A stretch of 64,000 bases of DNA from Shewanella psychrotolerans (GTDB lineage Bacteria; Pseudomonadota; Gammaproteobacteria; Enterobacterales; Shewanellaceae): NCBI RefSeq assembly GCF_019457595.1, contig NZ_CP080419.1, forward strand, positions 1,488,001 through 1,552,000, read 5' to 3'. The position numbers and the translations under genes are program-made. Of the stretch, positions 9,532 to 19,597 are shown piece by piece. Under the pieces are notes generated by a model, which saw nothing but the letters and a program-made list of their open reading frames with translations, searched no databases and had not been told where the DNA came from. Each line of letters starts with the position of its first letter. Position 1 is the first letter of the stretch.

Positions 9532-10836
9532 ATGCAAGTTTCTGTAGAAACAACACAAGGTTTAGAACGCCGTCTAACTATTTCTGTTCCAGCTGAGCAG
9601 ATCGAGAAAGCCGTTTCAGATAGTTTGAAAAACGAAGCTAAGCGCGCTCGTATTCCTGGTTTTCGTCCAGGTAAAGTACCTGTAAGCGTGATCAATAAGC
9701 GTTACGGTAAAGCGATTCGTCAAGATATCACTGGTGAGGTGATGCAGCGTAACTTTATTGAAGCAATCATCGCTGAAAAGTTAAACCCAGCTGGTGCACC
9801 CACTTTCGTTCCTGGCGAAACTGATGCTGAAAACTTCCAGTTTGTGGCTACTTTCGAGATCTACCCAGAAGTAGAACTAAAAGGTCTAGATGCGATTGAA
9901 GTTGAACAGCCTAAAGCGGAAGTAACTGATGCTGATGTAGACAGCATGATCGAAACGTTACGTAAGCAACACGCTACTTTCGAAGCTGTTGATCGTGAAG
10001 CTGCGGAAGGTGACAAGGCGAAAATCGATTTCGTTGGTTCTATCGACGGTGAAGAGTTCGAAGGCGGAAAAGCTGAAGATTTTGAACTTCAACTTGGTAG
10101 CGGCCGCATGATCCCAGGTTTCGAATCTGGTGTTGAAGGTCATAAAGCGGGTGAAGAGTTCGAAATCGAGGTGACTTTCCCTGAAGATTACCACGCAGAA
10201 AACCTAAAAGGTAAAGTTGCAAAATTTGCAATCACCCTTAAAGAAGTTCAAGCAGCTAACCTTCCAGAAGTTAATGATGAGTTTGCTAAATTGTTTGGTG
10301 TTGAAGAAGGTGGCCTAGAGGCACTTAAAGCTGAAATCACTAAGAACATGAGCCGTGAACTTGAGCAAGCGCTTAAAGCGAATGTTAAAGATCAAGTTTT
10401 AAATGGTCTACTTGAGCAAAACGAAATCGACCTGCCAAAAGCTTTGATTGATGGTGAAGTGAATGTACTTCGTCAACAAGCTATGCAACGTTTTGGTCAG
10501 CAAACTGCTAACATGCCTGAGTTACCAGCGGATCTGTTTACCGAGCAAGCTGAGCGCCGCGTAAAAGTTGGTCTGCTTCTTGGTGAAGTGATTAAGATTA
10601 ACGAACTTAAAGCTGAAGACGATCGCGTACAAGCGTTGATCGCATCTATGGCTTCAGCATATGAAGATCCAAGTGAAGTTGTTGAATATTACAACAGCAA
10701 CCAAGAGATGATGCAGAACATGCGTAACGTTGCGTTAGAAGAACAAGCGGTAGAAGCATTGCTTAAATCTGCGAAAGTGACCGAAAAAGAGGTTAATTTC
10801 GAAGAATTTATGAACAAGGCTACCGGTCGCGCGTAA
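9532..10836 (+). CDS. tig: Trigger factor
   Basis: Ribosome-associated chaperone and prolyl isomerase that receives nascent chains at the exit tunnel. The N-terminal ribosome-binding domain has the signature GFRPGKVP near residue 44. The FKBP-type isomerase domain occupies roughly residues 150-245 ([20 protein letters not shown]...), and the C-terminal chaperone arms follow. At 434 aa it is near the E. coli length (432). The ATG at 9532 ([14 protein letters not shown]) is preceded by GAGGTAAAAC. It heads the conserved tig-clpP-clpX-lon-hupB-ppiD series, but an inverted repeat separates it from clpP. Confidence 0.97.
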   Translation: MQVSVETTQGLERRLTISVPAEQIEKAVSDSLKNEAKRARIPGFRPGKVPVSVINKRYGKAIRQDITGEVMQRNFIEAIIAEKLNPAGAPTFVPGETDAENFQFVATFEIYPEVELKGLDAIEVEQPKAEVTDADVDSMIETLRKQHATFEAVDREAAEGDKAKIDFVGSIDGEEFEGGKAEDFELQLGSGRMIPGFESGVEGHKAGEEFEIEVTFPEDYHAENLKGKVAKFAITLKEVQAANLPEVNDEFAKLFGVEEGGLEALKAEITKNMSRELEQALKANVKDQVLNGLLEQNEIDLPKALIDGEVNVLRQQAMQRFGQQTANMPELPADLFTEQAERRVKVGLLLGEVIKINELKAEDDRVQALIASMASAYEDPSEVVEYYNSNQEMMQNMRNVALEEQAVEALLKSAKVTEKEVNFEEFMNKATGRA

Positions 10837-10850
10837 CCTAAGCTTGACTT

Positions 10851-10869
10851 AAATGGCTATTAGCCATTT
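10851..10869. repeat. Small inverted repeat after tig
   Basis: AAATGGCTA and its complement flank a very short loop just after the tig stop. No T-run follows, so it is more likely an mRNA 3' stabiliser or part of a composite terminator with the next hairpin than a terminator itself. Confidence 0.5.
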
Positions 10870-10872
10870 ATA

Positions 10873-10908
10873 ATGGCTCGTATGAGGCTCCTCATGCGAG
10901 CCATTTTT
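10873..10908 (+). terminator. Terminator between tig and clpP
   Basis: AATGGCTCG.ATGAGG pairs with CCTCAT.CGAGCCATT and is followed by T-rich sequence. It ends about 18 nt before clpP, so clpP either has its own start site inside this region or is reached by read-through. Confidence 0.75.
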
Positions 10909-10925
10909 ATTTAGGGAAGTTAACA

Positions 10926-11537
10926 ATGCAAAATGCGCCAGAATCTGTACTGAATGCACTTGTCCCAATGGTTGTTGAACAAACAGCTAAAGGCGAACGC
11001 TCATATGATATCTATTCTCGTCTCTTAAAAGAGCGCGTCATCTTTTTGGTTGGCCAAGTTGAAGAACATATGGCGAATCTTATTGTAGCTCAGTTGTTGT
11101 TTTTAGAGTCAGAAAGCCCAGATAAAGATATCTATTTATATATCAACTCACCAGGTGGCTCGGTTACTGCGGGTATGGCTATTTATGATACAATGCAATT
11201 CATTAAGCCTAACGTCAGTACCGTTTGTATCGGTCAGGCTGCAAGCATGGGCGCATTCCTACTAGCCGGTGGTGCCGAAGGTAAACGACATTGTTTGCCT
11301 AACTCACGGGTAATGATCCATCAGCCATTAGGTGGTTTTCAAGGACAGGCGTCTGATATCGCGATTCACGCGCAAGAGATCCTTGGAATTAAGAACAAAT
11401 TAAACCAAATGTTGGCCAATCATACAGGGCAGCCATTAGAGGTTATCGAGCGAGATACAGATCGCGATAACTTTATGAGTGCTCAAGAGGCCGCAGCTTA
11501 TGGTTTAGTTGACTCAGTGTTAGACAAACGAGGCTGA
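10926..11537 (+). CDS. clpP: ATP-dependent Clp protease, proteolytic subunit
   Basis: Serine protease that forms the double heptameric chamber used with ClpX or ClpA. The nucleophile Ser107 lies in GQAASMGAF, His132 in MIHQPLGG, and the Asp near 181 completes the triad. The oligomerisation and substrate-channel segment [16 protein letters not shown] is present. Length 203 aa includes the short propeptide usual for enterics. Start ATG 10926 follows AGGGAAG. clpX follows after 83 nt with no terminator between, so the two are probably co-transcribed. Confidence 0.97.
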   Translation: MQNAPESVLNALVPMVVEQTAKGERSYDIYSRLLKERVIFLVGQVEEHMANLIVAQLLFLESESPDKDIYLYINSPGGSVTAGMAIYDTMQFIKPNVSTVCIGQAASMGAFLLAGGAEGKRHCLPNSRVMIHQPLGGFQGQASDIAIHAQEILGIKNKLNQMLANHTGQPLEVIERDTDRDNFMSAQEAAAYGLVDSVLDKRG

Positions 11538-11620
11538 TAATTGTCTGTTGCTGAGCTATGATCAGTAAAAGGCCATAAGATGAATCATGCAGTGAGTGAA
11601 ACTGCAAAAGAGGTAAAGTA

Positions 11621-12898
11621 ATGGGCGATAACAAAAGCAATGGTGATAGCGGGAAACTGCTTTATTGCTCTTTTTGTGGAAAGAGTCAACATGAGGTTCG
11701 TAAGCTTATTGCTGGTCCTTCAGTTTATGTGTGTGATGAGTGTGTAGAGCTCTGCAACGATATTATCCGTGAAGAGATCAGAGAGATATCACCAAAGCAA
11801 GATCAAGATAGGCTGCCTACGCCACATGAGCTTAGAGCACACCTTGATGACTATGTTATTGGGCAAGAAAAGGCTAAAAAGGTCTTATCTGTAGCGGTAT
11901 ACAATCACTATAAGCGTTTAAAAAATGCAACGCCTAAAGATGGCGTTGAGCTTGGTAAGAGCAATATCTTGTTGATTGGTCCAACGGGTAGCGGTAAAAC
12001 ATTGCTTGCTGAGACCCTTGCACGCTTTTTGAACGTACCCTTTACCATGGCTGATGCGACGACCCTAACCGAAGCCGGTTATGTTGGTGAAGATGTGGAA
12101 AACATCATTCAGAAGCTATTACAAAAATGCGACTACGATGTAGAAAAAGCGCAGCGCGGCATCGTGTATATTGATGAGATTGATAAAATCAGTCGTAAGT
12201 CGGACAACCCGTCCATTACTCGTGATGTTTCTGGTGAGGGTGTTCAACAAGCTTTGCTTAAACTGATTGAGGGTACTGTTGCTGCGGTACCGCCACAAGG
12301 TGGCCGTAAACATCCTCAGCAAGAGTTTTTGCAGGTTGATACCTCTAAAATACTCTTTATCTGTGGTGGCGCATTTGCTGGCTTAGAGAAAGTGGTTGAA
12401 CAACGTTCTCACGTAGGGTCCGGAATTGGTTTTGGTGCCGACGTTAAAGGCGAAGCGGATAAAGCAACTATCTCGGATATGTTGATGCAAGTTGAGCCAG
12501 AAGATTTGGTTAAGTATGGTCTGATCCCCGAGTTTATTGGCCGTCTTCCTGTACTGGCCACCTTGTCTGAACTAGATGAAGCTGCACTTATTGAGATATT
12601 GTCTGCGCCGAAAAATGCATTGACTAAACAATTTGCTGCACTTTTTGAAATGGAAGGTGTCGATCTTGAGTTTAGAGAAGATGCGTTGAAAGCGATTGCA
12701 ATGAAGGCGATGACGCGTAAAACTGGTGCGCGTGGATTACGTTCAATCGTAGAAGGTATCTTACTTGATATCATGTATGATTTACCGTCATCTGAAAACG
12801 TTTCCAAAGTGGTTATCGATGAATCTGTGGTTAATGGTGAATCAGAACCCATTTTGATTTTTGAGAACACCGAGTCACAGGCTGCGGTTGCCGAGTAA
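11621..12898 (+). CDS. clpX: ATP-dependent Clp protease ATP-binding subunit ClpX
   Basis: AAA+ unfoldase that feeds substrates to ClpP. The N-terminal zinc-binding domain has Cys16, Cys19, Cys38 and Cys41. Walker A is GPTGSGKT, Walker B VYIDEIDK, and a sensor/arginine region [10 protein letters not shown] follows. The IGF-type loop that docks on ClpP corresponds to the GIGFGAD segment. Length 425 aa matches the family. It is second gene of the clpP-clpX unit, followed by a terminator before lon. Confidence 0.97.
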   Translation: MGDNKSNGDSGKLLYCSFCGKSQHEVRKLIAGPSVYVCDECVELCNDIIREEIREISPKQDQDRLPTPHELRAHLDDYVIGQEKAKKVLSVAVYNHYKRLKNATPKDGVELGKSNILLIGPTGSGKTLLAETLARFLNVPFTMADATTLTEAGYVGEDVENIIQKLLQKCDYDVEKAQRGIVYIDEIDKISRKSDNPSITRDVSGEGVQQALLKLIEGTVAAVPPQGGRKHPQQEFLQVDTSKILFICGGAFAGLEKVVEQRSHVGSGIGFGADVKGEADKATISDMLMQVEPEDLVKYGLIPEFIGRLPVLATLSELDEAALIEILSAPKNALTKQFAALFEMEGVDLEFREDALKAIAMKAMTRKTGARGLRSIVEGILLDIMYDLPSSENVSKVVIDESVVNGESEPILIFENTESQAAVAE

Positions 12899-12932
12899 TA
12901 ATTAGGCTAACCGTAGAGCGAAATTATAATTG

Positions 12933-12957
12933 AGGAGTCCATAGGGCTCCTTTTTTT
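12933..12957 (+). terminator. Terminator after clpX
   Basis: AGGAGTCC pairs with GGGCTCCT (one G-T pair) over an ATA loop, followed by T7. It separates clpPX from the lon promoter. Confidence 0.85.
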
Positions 12958-12967
12958 ATCTTTGCCA

Positions 12968-12994
12968 TTGAAACCGATCAATCTACCCCAATAT
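12968..12994 (+). promoter_or_regulatory. Sigma-32-like promoter of lon
   Basis: TTGAAA (12968-12973) and CCCCAATAT (12986-12994) lie 12 bp apart. They resemble the heat-shock consensus TTGAAA ... CCCCATnT. The site sits directly downstream of the clpX terminator and 35 bp before the lon start. lon is a classic heat-shock gene, which supports the call; the spacing is slightly short. Confidence 0.65.
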
Positions 12995-13028
12995 ACTCAT
13001 TAATATTGTTAGCAAACGGAATCGAGCT

Positions 13029-15386
13029 ATGACCTTAGAGCGTGAAGCGCGAATCGAACTCCCCGTACTGCCACTGCGAGACGTGGTGGTGTATCCCCAT
13101 ATGGTTATTCCCCTATTTGTTGGAAGGGAAAAATCTATTCGTTGCTTAGAAGCGGCGATGGAGCAAGATAAGCAGATAATTTTAGTGGCACAGCGTGATG
13201 CTGAGTTAGATGAACCGACCAGTGACGACATCTTTGAAGTCGGTACAGTAGCCTCTATTTTACAACTGCTTAAATTACCCGATGGCACAGTAAAGGTGTT
13301 AGTCGAAGGTGGTCAACGAGCTCGAATTAATAAATATACTCAAGAAGCTGAATATTTTGTTGCCACAGCAGAGTATCTAGATTCAGAGCAGTTAGCTGAC
13401 AAAGAAGAGGAAGTGCTTGTTCGTTCTGCTATTGGTCAGTTTGAAGGCTATATCAAGCTAAATAAAAAGATCCCGCCTGAGGTGTTAACGTCTTTGTCGG
13501 GTATCGACGAAGCGGCGCGTCTTGCCGATACCATGGCTGCTCATATGCCGCTTAAGCTTCAAGATAAGCAAACTGTACTTGAGATGATTAATGTTTCAGA
13601 GCGTCTTGAGTACTTAATGGCGATGATGGAGTCTGAAATCGATCTGCTACAAGTCGAGAAACGTATTCGCTCTCGGGTTAAGAAGCAGATGGAAAAGAGC
13701 CAGCGTGAGTATTACCTCAACGAGCAGATGAAGGCGATTCAAAAAGAGTTGGGGGATATCGATGAATCTCATGACGAATTTGAAACCTTAGCTAAAAGAA
13801 TCGACGAGGCAGGAATGCCTAATGAGGCTAAAGATAAGGCAACCGCTGAGCTGAACAAGCTTAAGATGATGTCGCCTATGTCCGCCGAAGCGACAGTCGT
13901 GCGCAGCTATGTTGACTGGATGATTTCGGTGCCTTGGAAGCAACGCTCTAAAATTAAGCGTGATTTAGCCAAGGCACAAGATGTGTTAGATACCGACCAT
14001 TTTGGCCTTGAGAAGGTCAAGGAACGCATTTTAGAGTATCTAGCGGTCCAAAGCCGAGTTAAACAGCTTAAAGGTCCTATCTTGTGTTTAGTTGGACCTC
14101 CAGGTGTGGGTAAAACGTCTCTTGGTCAGTCTATCGCTAAGGCGACAGGACGTAAGTATGTGCGTGTCGCTTTAGGTGGCGTGAGAGATGAGGCGGAGAT
14201 CCGCGGTCATCGTCGTACTTATATCGGCTCAATGCCTGGTAAAGTGATCCAGAAGATGTCAAAAGTCGGTGTTAAGAACCCGCTGTTTTTGCTCGATGAA
14301 ATCGATAAAATGAGTTCTGATATGCGTGGCGATCCTGCGTCTGCGCTTTTAGAAGTGTTGGATCCTGAACAAAACTCGACCTTTAGCGACCATTATTTAG
14401 AGGTCGATTACGATCTGTCTGACGTGATGTTTGTTGCGACATCAAATTCGATGAATATCCCTGGTCCTTTATTAGACCGTATGGAAGTGATTCGTTTATC
14501 GGGTTACACCGAAGATGAAAAGCTCAATATTGCTAAGCAGCATTTGCTACCTAAGCAGATTGAGCGCAACGGCCTGAAAGCCAATGAAGTGACTGTCGAT
14601 GATAGTGCGATTATCGGTATTATTCGTTACTACACTCGCGAAGCAGGCGTGCGTTCGCTTGAACGTGAATTATCGAAAATTTGCCGTAAAGTAGTGAAGA
14701 AGATCTTGCTCGATAAGTCGGTTAAGCATGTCGATGTAAACCAGGAGAACTTGAAGTCCTTCCTTGGCGTACAGCGCTGCGATTACGGCAAAGCAGAGTC
14801 GAATAACCAAATTGGACAAGTGACGGGCCTAGCATGGACTGAAGTGGGGGGCGATCTACTCACCATTGAAGCGACCTCAGTGCCAGGTAAAGGTAAGTTG
14901 ACTTATACCGGTTCCCTTGGTGATGTGATGCAAGAGTCGATTCAGGCTGCTATGACAGTGGTTAGAGCGCGAGCCGAGCAGCTTGGTATTAACCCTGACT
15001 TTTATGAGAAGCGTGACATTCATGTGCACGTTCCTGAAGGTGCTACGCCAAAAGATGGTCCTTCTGCCGGTGCGGCTATGTGTACTGCATTGGTTTCTAG
15101 TCTTACGGGGAATCCAGTACGGGCTGATGTCGCCATGACAGGCGAAATTACCTTGCGCGGTGAAGTATTACCGATTGGTGGTTTAAAAGAGAAGCTACTG
15201 GCTGCCCATCGAGGCGGAACTAAATTAGTGCTCATTCCAAAAGAGAATGAGCGAGATTTAGAAGAGATCCCTGCAAATGTGGTTGCGGATTTGGAGATAA
15301 GACCAGTGCGTTGGGTCGATGAAGTACTTGAATTGGCGTTAGAACGACCAATCGAGGGCTTCGAAGTTGTTAAAAATTTGGTCTAA
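13029..15386 (+). CDS. lon: ATP-dependent Lon protease
   Basis: Cytoplasmic AAA+ serine protease for misfolded and regulatory proteins. Domains in order: the N-terminal LON substrate-binding domain ([16 protein letters not shown]), a coiled-coil helical part, the ATPase with Walker A GPPGVGKT and Walker B FLLDEIDK, and the protease with Ser679 in PKDGPSAG and a Lys near 722 in [10 protein letters not shown]. At 785 aa it matches E. coli Lon (784). The gene has a sigma-32-like promoter, and hupB with its own promoter follows. Confidence 0.97.
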   Translation: MTLEREARIELPVLPLRDVVVYPHMVIPLFVGREKSIRCLEAAMEQDKQIILVAQRDAELDEPTSDDIFEVGTVASILQLLKLPDGTVKVLVEGGQRARINKYTQEAEYFVATAEYLDSEQLADKEEEVLVRSAIGQFEGYIKLNKKIPPEVLTSLSGIDEAARLADTMAAHMPLKLQDKQTVLEMINVSERLEYLMAMMESEIDLLQVEKRIRSRVKKQMEKSQREYYLNEQMKAIQKELGDIDESHDEFETLAKRIDEAGMPNEAKDKATAELNKLKMMSPMSAEATVVRSYVDWMISVPWKQRSKIKRDLAKAQDVLDTDHFGLEKVKERILEYLAVQSRVKQLKGPILCLVGPPGVGKTSLGQSIAKATGRKYVRVALGGVRDEAEIRGHRRTYIGSMPGKVIQKMSKVGVKNPLFLLDEIDKMSSDMRGDPASALLEVLDPEQNSTFSDHYLEVDYDLSDVMFVATSNSMNIPGPLLDRMEVIRLSGYTEDEKLNIAKQHLLPKQIERNGLKANEVTVDDSAIIGIIRYYTREAGVRSLERELSKICRKVVKKILLDKSVKHVDVNQENLKSFLGVQRCDYGKAESNNQIGQVTGLAWTEVGGDLLTIEATSVPGKGKLTYTGSLGDVMQESIQAAMTVVRARAEQLGINPDFYEKRDIHVHVPEGATPKDGPSAGAAMCTALVSSLTGNPVRADVAMTGEITLRGEVLPIGGLKEKLLAAHRGGTKLVLIPKENERDLEEIPANVVADLEIRPVRWVDEVLELALERPIEGFEVVKNLV

Positions 15387-15421
15387 CGCAAGAAAATGCC
15401 TATTTGCATTAAAAAAAGTGT

Positions 15422-15440
15422 AAAAAGGGGCTTTTTAAAA
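15422..15440 (+). terminator. Possible weak terminator after lon
   Basis: AAAAAG and CTTTTT flank a GGG loop shortly after the lon stop. The stem is short and AT-rich, so termination efficiency is doubtful. Confidence 0.35.
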
Positions 15441-15548
15441 TCTTAACCTGTGGTAGCCTAGGTCGGTGGATAGCTTTTTAGCTACAGGCCTTGGCGCTAC
15501 TGGTTTTGAGCTTATTCCAATTTTATTTCTTAGGTTTTCCTATTTGGC

Positions 15549-15577
15549 TTGAACTTTAGTATCAAGCTTGTTATAAA
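15549..15577 (+). promoter_or_regulatory. Promoter of hupB
   Basis: TTGAAC (15549-15554) and TATAAA (15572-15577) are exactly 17 bp apart. They lie about 68 bp upstream of the hupB start codon. Confidence 0.7.
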
Positions 15578-15644
15578 AAGCCTCCGCAGACCGCTCTAGA
15601 GAAGGATTTGGTTGCGGCGCAAAAATTAAATTCAAGGGGATGAC

Positions 15645-15917
15645 ATGAACAAATCTGAACTAATCGAGAAAATCGCTTCTGGTGCTGACATTTCTAAAGC
15701 GGCTGCTGGCCGTGCTCTAGATTCTTTTATTTCTGCTGTGACTGATGGTCTAAAAGAAGGCGATAAAATTTCTCTAGTTGGTTTTGGTACTTTCGAAGTG
15801 CGTCAACGTGCAGAGCGTACTGGTCGCAACCCTCAGACGGGTAAAGAGATCAAGATTGCAGCGGCAAACATTCCTGCATTCAAAGCAGGTAAAGCACTTA
15901 AAGACGCTGTAAACTAA
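15645..15917 (+). CDS. hupB: DNA-binding protein HU-beta
   Basis: Small histone-like protein that bends DNA and organises the nucleoid as a dimer. It contains the DNA-binding arm signature [21 protein letters not shown] and is 90 aa, the usual size. The downstream-of-lon position identifies it as the HupB paralogue. It has its own promoter and terminator, and a Shine-Dalgarno sequence (AAGGGGATGAC) precedes ATG 15645. Confidence 0.96.
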   Translation: MNKSELIEKIASGADISKAAAGRALDSFISAVTDGLKEGDKISLVGFGTFEVRQRAERTGRNPQTGKEIKIAAANIPAFKAGKALKDAVN

Positions 15918-15965
15918 GACATACTTAGTCAAGGTGGCCTTTGTAAACCTTATAAGTAGAATAAT

Positions 15966-15990
15966 AAGCACTGTTTAGACAGTGCTTTTT
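15966..15990 (+). terminator. Terminator of hupB
   Basis: AAGCACTGT pairs perfectly with ACAGTGCTT over a TTAG loop, followed by T-rich sequence. Confidence 0.9.
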
Positions 15991-16004
15991 ACGAGTAAGC
16001 GTTT

Positions 16005-16027
16005 TGATAATGGTTGTCTCATTATCA
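16005..16027. repeat. Inverted repeat between hupB and ppiD
   Basis: TGATAATG and CATTATCA form a perfect 8-bp palindrome with a 7-nt spacer. It could be a protein-binding site for ppiD control or a structure in a short RNA. No T-run follows. Confidence 0.4.
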
Positions 16028-16082
16028 TGCCGTTGGCCTAACTTACCCAAAGAGTAAACTAGGTCTGACAATTTACAAGAAT

Positions 16083-16118
16083 GGCGCATCCTAAATAGTG
16101 ATGCGCCTTTTTATTTTT
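16083..16118 (+). terminator. Terminator-like hairpin immediately upstream of ppiD
   Basis: GGCGCATC pairs with GATGCGCC over a 9-nt loop, followed by TTTTTATTTTT. It ends about 22 nt before the ppiD start codon. hupB already has a terminator 95 bp upstream, so this one must end something else or act as an attenuator for ppiD. Confidence 0.8.
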
Positions 16119-16140
16119 AATGCAACGAGCGAGAAGTCTG

Positions 16141-18012
16141 ATGTTAGAAAAGATTCGCGAAGGCTCACAAGGCGTGATTGCAAAAAGCATTCTCGTTATT
16201 GTAATACTGTCCTTCGCTTTTACTGGTGTGAGTAGCTATTTGGGTTCATCGACAGAGCCGAGTGCTGCAACAGTAAATGGCGAAGAGATCAGCAAATCAG
16301 CGTTAGAACAAGCCTATCAAAGCGAGCGTGCTCGATTAGAGCAGCAACTTGGTGAGATGTATGGGGCACTAGCCAGTAACGAGAGTTACTTAGCGAGTGT
16401 GAAGCAGAGCGTTTTAGAGCGTTTGGTTGGTGATAAACTGATTGACCAAAGTGCTGCTGAGCTTGGTTTAACCGTTTCAGATGAGCAGATAAAACAGGCC
16501 ATTATGAACGAGCCAGCGTTTCAGGTTGATGGCACATTTAATAATGACAGATATCTTGCTCTAATTCGTCAATTGGGTTACCAAGCTAACAGCTTCCGCG
16601 ACATGATGCGTGCTGATATGACTCGCCGTCAGCTTGTTGTATCACTTGTTGGTTCTGAGTTTGTATTACCTGGTGAAGCTAACTACCTAGCGCAGATCCA
16701 AGGTCAAACTCGTGATATCCGTTACCATGTTGTCGATGCCACGCCGTTTCTTGAGCAAGTTACCGTTTCTGATGAAGAAGTGAATACTTATTATCAAGCG
16801 AATCAAAATCAGTTTGTTCGTCCTGAATCTGTATCACTTGATTATGTCGAACTAAATTCTGCAGATATGGCAAGTGCTATCGCGGTATCTGATGAAGAAG
16901 CACAGACCTATTACGATGAAAACAAAGCTCAGTACGTACAACCAGAGAAGCGTCTCGCGGGTCATATTCTTGTTAATTTAGGTGACGATGAGGAAGCTGC
17001 TAAAGCGAAAGCCGAGGATCTCTACGCTAAGCTGCAAGCGGGTGAAGATTTTGCTGAATTAGCTAAGACAGACTCTGATGATACCTTTAGCGGTGAGCAG
17101 GGCGGTCAACTTGATTGGTTTGAACAAGGCGTTATGGAACCGACTTTTGATACCGCGTTATTCGGTTTAGCAAAAGGTGAATATTCACCAGTGATTAAAA
17201 CCAGTTTTGGCTACCACATCGTTAAACTACTTGATGTACAACCGAGTTCTACTGCGGCATTTAGTGATGTCAAAGATAAGATCATTACCCAGTTGATGAA
17301 CAAAAAGTCTGTTGATCAGTTTTATGGTCTGCAGCAGCGCCTTGCTGACGTTAGTTATGAAGTACCAGATACGTTAGCTGAAGCTTCTAAGGAAGTCGGT
17401 GTGCCAGTGAAGACCAGCCCACTGTTTTCTCGTGACAATGCTCCAGAGCTATTCAGTTCGCCAGAGGTGCTTAAAGCAGCTTTCTCGAATACAGTACTAC
17501 TTGATGGTATGAACAGTGATGTGATTGAACTGGGTCCTAATCACGTTATTGTTGTTCGAGTTAATACTCATAACGCAGCGGGTACCTTGAGCTTAGATGA
17601 AGTTAAAGCCTCTATTGTAGAGCGTCTTAAACAGGATAAAGCGAATGAGCTTGCTCGTGAGAGTGCGCAAACGATGATGACCGCGATTAAGGACGGAGAT
17701 ACTTCTGCTGAACTTACCGTTCATACTAAGTTGACCCGTTTTGAGCAGTCTGTTGATACTGGGATTGTGAATAAAACCTTTGAGATGCCACAACCTGCAG
17801 GTGCCGATTTGGTGGTTGATACTGCTTCGCTCGCTAATGGGTATGCAGTTATCGTTTTAGACAAAGTGAATGCAGCTGAAGGTGTTGATGAGAATCTCGT
17901 CAATGCGTTAAAGCAACGTCTAAACTCTCAGTACAGTGAAAACGATTACCGTGCGCTGATAAGCTTACTAAAGGCTAAAGGTGAAGTGGTTTATACGCCA
18001 ACCGCAGAATAA
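16141..18012 (+). CDS. ppiD: Periplasmic folding chaperone / parvulin-domain protein PpiD
   Basis: Inner-membrane-anchored periplasmic chaperone near the Sec translocon that assists envelope protein folding. It has a single N-terminal membrane helix (residues about 12-33), a SurA-like chaperone region and a central parvulin domain near residues 260-355 (RLAGHILVNL ... GQLDWFEQGVM ... FGYHIVKL). The start at 16141 (MLEKIREGSQGVIAK) gives 623 aa, the E. coli length, and follows GAGAAG. The in-frame ATG at 16120 lies against the upstream hairpin and is less likely. Confidence 0.94.
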   Translation: MLEKIREGSQGVIAKSILVIVILSFAFTGVSSYLGSSTEPSAATVNGEEISKSALEQAYQSERARLEQQLGEMYGALASNESYLASVKQSVLERLVGDKLIDQSAAELGLTVSDEQIKQAIMNEPAFQVDGTFNNDRYLALIRQLGYQANSFRDMMRADMTRRQLVVSLVGSEFVLPGEANYLAQIQGQTRDIRYHVVDATPFLEQVTVSDEEVNTYYQANQNQFVRPESVSLDYVELNSADMASAIAVSDEEAQTYYDENKAQYVQPEKRLAGHILVNLGDDEEAAKAKAEDLYAKLQAGEDFAELAKTDSDDTFSGEQGGQLDWFEQGVMEPTFDTALFGLAKGEYSPVIKTSFGYHIVKLLDVQPSSTAAFSDVKDKIITQLMNKKSVDQFYGLQQRLADVSYEVPDTLAEASKEVGVPVKTSPLFSRDNAPELFSSPEVLKAAFSNTVLLDGMNSDVIELGPNHVIVVRVNTHNAAGTLSLDEVKASIVERLKQDKANELARESAQTMMTAIKDGDTSAELTVHTKLTRFEQSVDTGIVNKTFEMPQPAGADLVVDTASLANGYAVIVLDKVNAAEGVDENLVNALKQRLNSQYSENDYRALISLLKAKGEVVYTPTAE

Positions 18013-18044
18013 TCGCTAAGCTACGACAGTATAGTGTTAAGAAC

Positions 18045-18073
18045 GCCAGCAGATTATCTGCTGGCTTTTTTTA
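18045..18073 (+). terminator. Terminator of ppiD
   Basis: GCCAGCAGA and TCTGCTGGC form a perfect stem with a 3-nt loop, followed by T7. Confidence 0.92.
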
Positions 18074-18226
18074 TAGCTGTAACGGGTAATAAAAGCGCTA
18101 GGGTTAAGGCTAAAAAAGCATCGTAGAAGACGTGAGAAGCAGCCTAGGTTGTTCATTGTAATGGTTGGTGGCTGAAGAGGTTTATCACGTTAGAGTGGAC
18201 TACAGTGGCGATTATGATTGACGCAT

Positions 18227-18257
18227 AAAAAAACCACGATGATTATCGTGGTTTTTT
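18227..18257 (-). terminator. Terminator of fabV
   Basis: A 13-bp perfect stem (AAAAAACCACGAT and complement) with a GATT loop lies just downstream of the fabV stop. A- and T-runs on both sides let it work on either strand. Confidence 0.9.
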
Positions 18258-18290
18258 AGCGAATTAAGTTTAACGTATTGAGATTAGGTA

Positions 18291-19493
18291 TTAAATCTGT
18301 TCTACATCAAACTGTACTTCAGGGTTAACATCTGCTTCATAGTCAACCGAATCGATTCCGAAACCAAATAGTTTCAAGAACTCTTCTTTATATTCACGAT
18401 AATCGGTGAGTTCACTTAAGTTTTCAGTGGTCACTTGTGGCCATAGATCACGACAATGCTGTTGGATCTCTTCTTTAAGTTCCCAGTCATCTAAACGTAG
18501 ACGGTTAGCGTCATCAACTTGAGGTGCAGCGCCATCGGCGCGGAATAGACGTTCATTGAACATACGATTAATTTGTTCTTGGCATCCTTCATGAAGACCC
18601 TCTTCGCGCATCTTCTTAAATACCATAGCAATATATAACGGCATAACAGGAATAGCCGAACTCGCTTGAGTGACGACGCTCTTTAGTACTGCCACGTTAG
18701 CGCTTCCGCCTGTCGCTGACAGCTGGTCATTGAGTGCGTTTGCAGCACGATCGAGATCCATCTTGGCTTTGCCTAAGGCGCCATGCCAATAGATAGGCCA
18801 AGTGAGCTCTGTACCTATATAGCTATAGGCAACAGTCTTACAATTTGGGGCGAGTACGCCAGCTTCTGCTAGAGCATTGATCCAAAGCTCCCAATCTTGT
18901 CCACCCATAACGGTAACAGTATCTTGGATCTCCTGCTCAGTAGCCGGCTCGACACTTGTCTCTATGATAAGGTCTTTGTTGGTATCAACAGCGGTCGCGG
19001 TATAGGTCTCACCAATCGGCTTAAGTGAAGAGCGGATCAGCTCGCCTGAGTCAGGCAGTTTTCGAACAGGCGATGCGAGAGAGTAAACCACCATGTCAAC
19101 CTGACCAAGATCCTGCTTAATGATTTCGATCACTCGTTGTTTAGCTTCGTGGCTAAATGCGTCGCCATTTAAGCTTTTAGAATATAAACCTTCTTGTTTA
19201 GCAAATTTGTCGAATGCTGCAGAGTTATACCAGCCCGCCGTACCTGGCTTGGTTTCTGTGCCTGGTTTTTCAAAAAAGACGCCGAGGGTTGCTGCATTGC
19301 TACCAAAGGCAGCGGCGATGCGTGAAGATAGTCCATAGCCACTTGAAGAGCCGATCACTAATACTTTTTTCGGGCCGTTTACCACAGGACCTTTTGCTTT
19401 AGTGATATTAATTTGCTCAAGTACATTTGCTTCACAGCCGACCGGATGAGTGGTGGTACAAATAAAGCCACGTGTTTTGGGTTTGATTATCAT
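18291..19493 (-). CDS. fabV: Trans-2-enoyl-ACP (CoA) reductase FabV
   Basis: NADH-dependent enoyl-ACP reductase of type II fatty acid synthesis, the FabI alternative in Vibrio, Pseudomonas and Shewanella and known in the family for low triclosan sensitivity. It has the N-terminal start [17 protein letters not shown], the nucleotide-binding stretch [21 protein letters not shown] and the Tyr-X8-Lys catalytic motif [10 protein letters not shown]. Length 400 aa is typical. Start ATG 19493 follows AAGAGAAG. It lies downstream of sapF on the same strand, with about 100 bp between that should hold its promoter. Confidence 0.95.
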   Translation of the reverse strand: MIIKPKTRGFICTTTHPVGCEANVLEQINITKAKGPVVNGPKKVLVIGSSSGYGLSSRIAAAFGSNAATLGVFFEKPGTETKPGTAGWYNSAAFDKFAKQEGLYSKSLNGDAFSHEAKQRVIEIIKQDLGQVDMVVYSLASPVRKLPDSGELIRSSLKPIGETYTATAVDTNKDLIIETSVEPATEQEIQDTVTVMGGQDWELWINALAEAGVLAPNCKTVAYSYIGTELTWPIYWHGALGKAKMDLDRAANALNDQLSATGGSANVAVLKSVVTQASSAIPVMPLYIAMVFKKMREEGLHEGCQEQINRMFNERLFRADGAAPQVDDANRLRLDDWELKEEIQQHCRDLWPQVTTENLSELTDYREYKEEFLKLFGFGIDSVDYEADVNPEVQFDVEQI

Positions 19494-19597
19494 GTTTCTG
19501 CTTCTCTTGAAAAAGTGCCATAAGGATAATTAAACCAAAATGAAATGGCACATGTTTTTTAATAATTAGGCATATAAGCCGCAGTGGTTGGAGCAGT

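Noticed and set aside
15645..15917. hupB as HU-alpha or IHF
   Set aside because: Position directly after lon and the sequence fit HU-beta; IHF subunits have different arm sequences.
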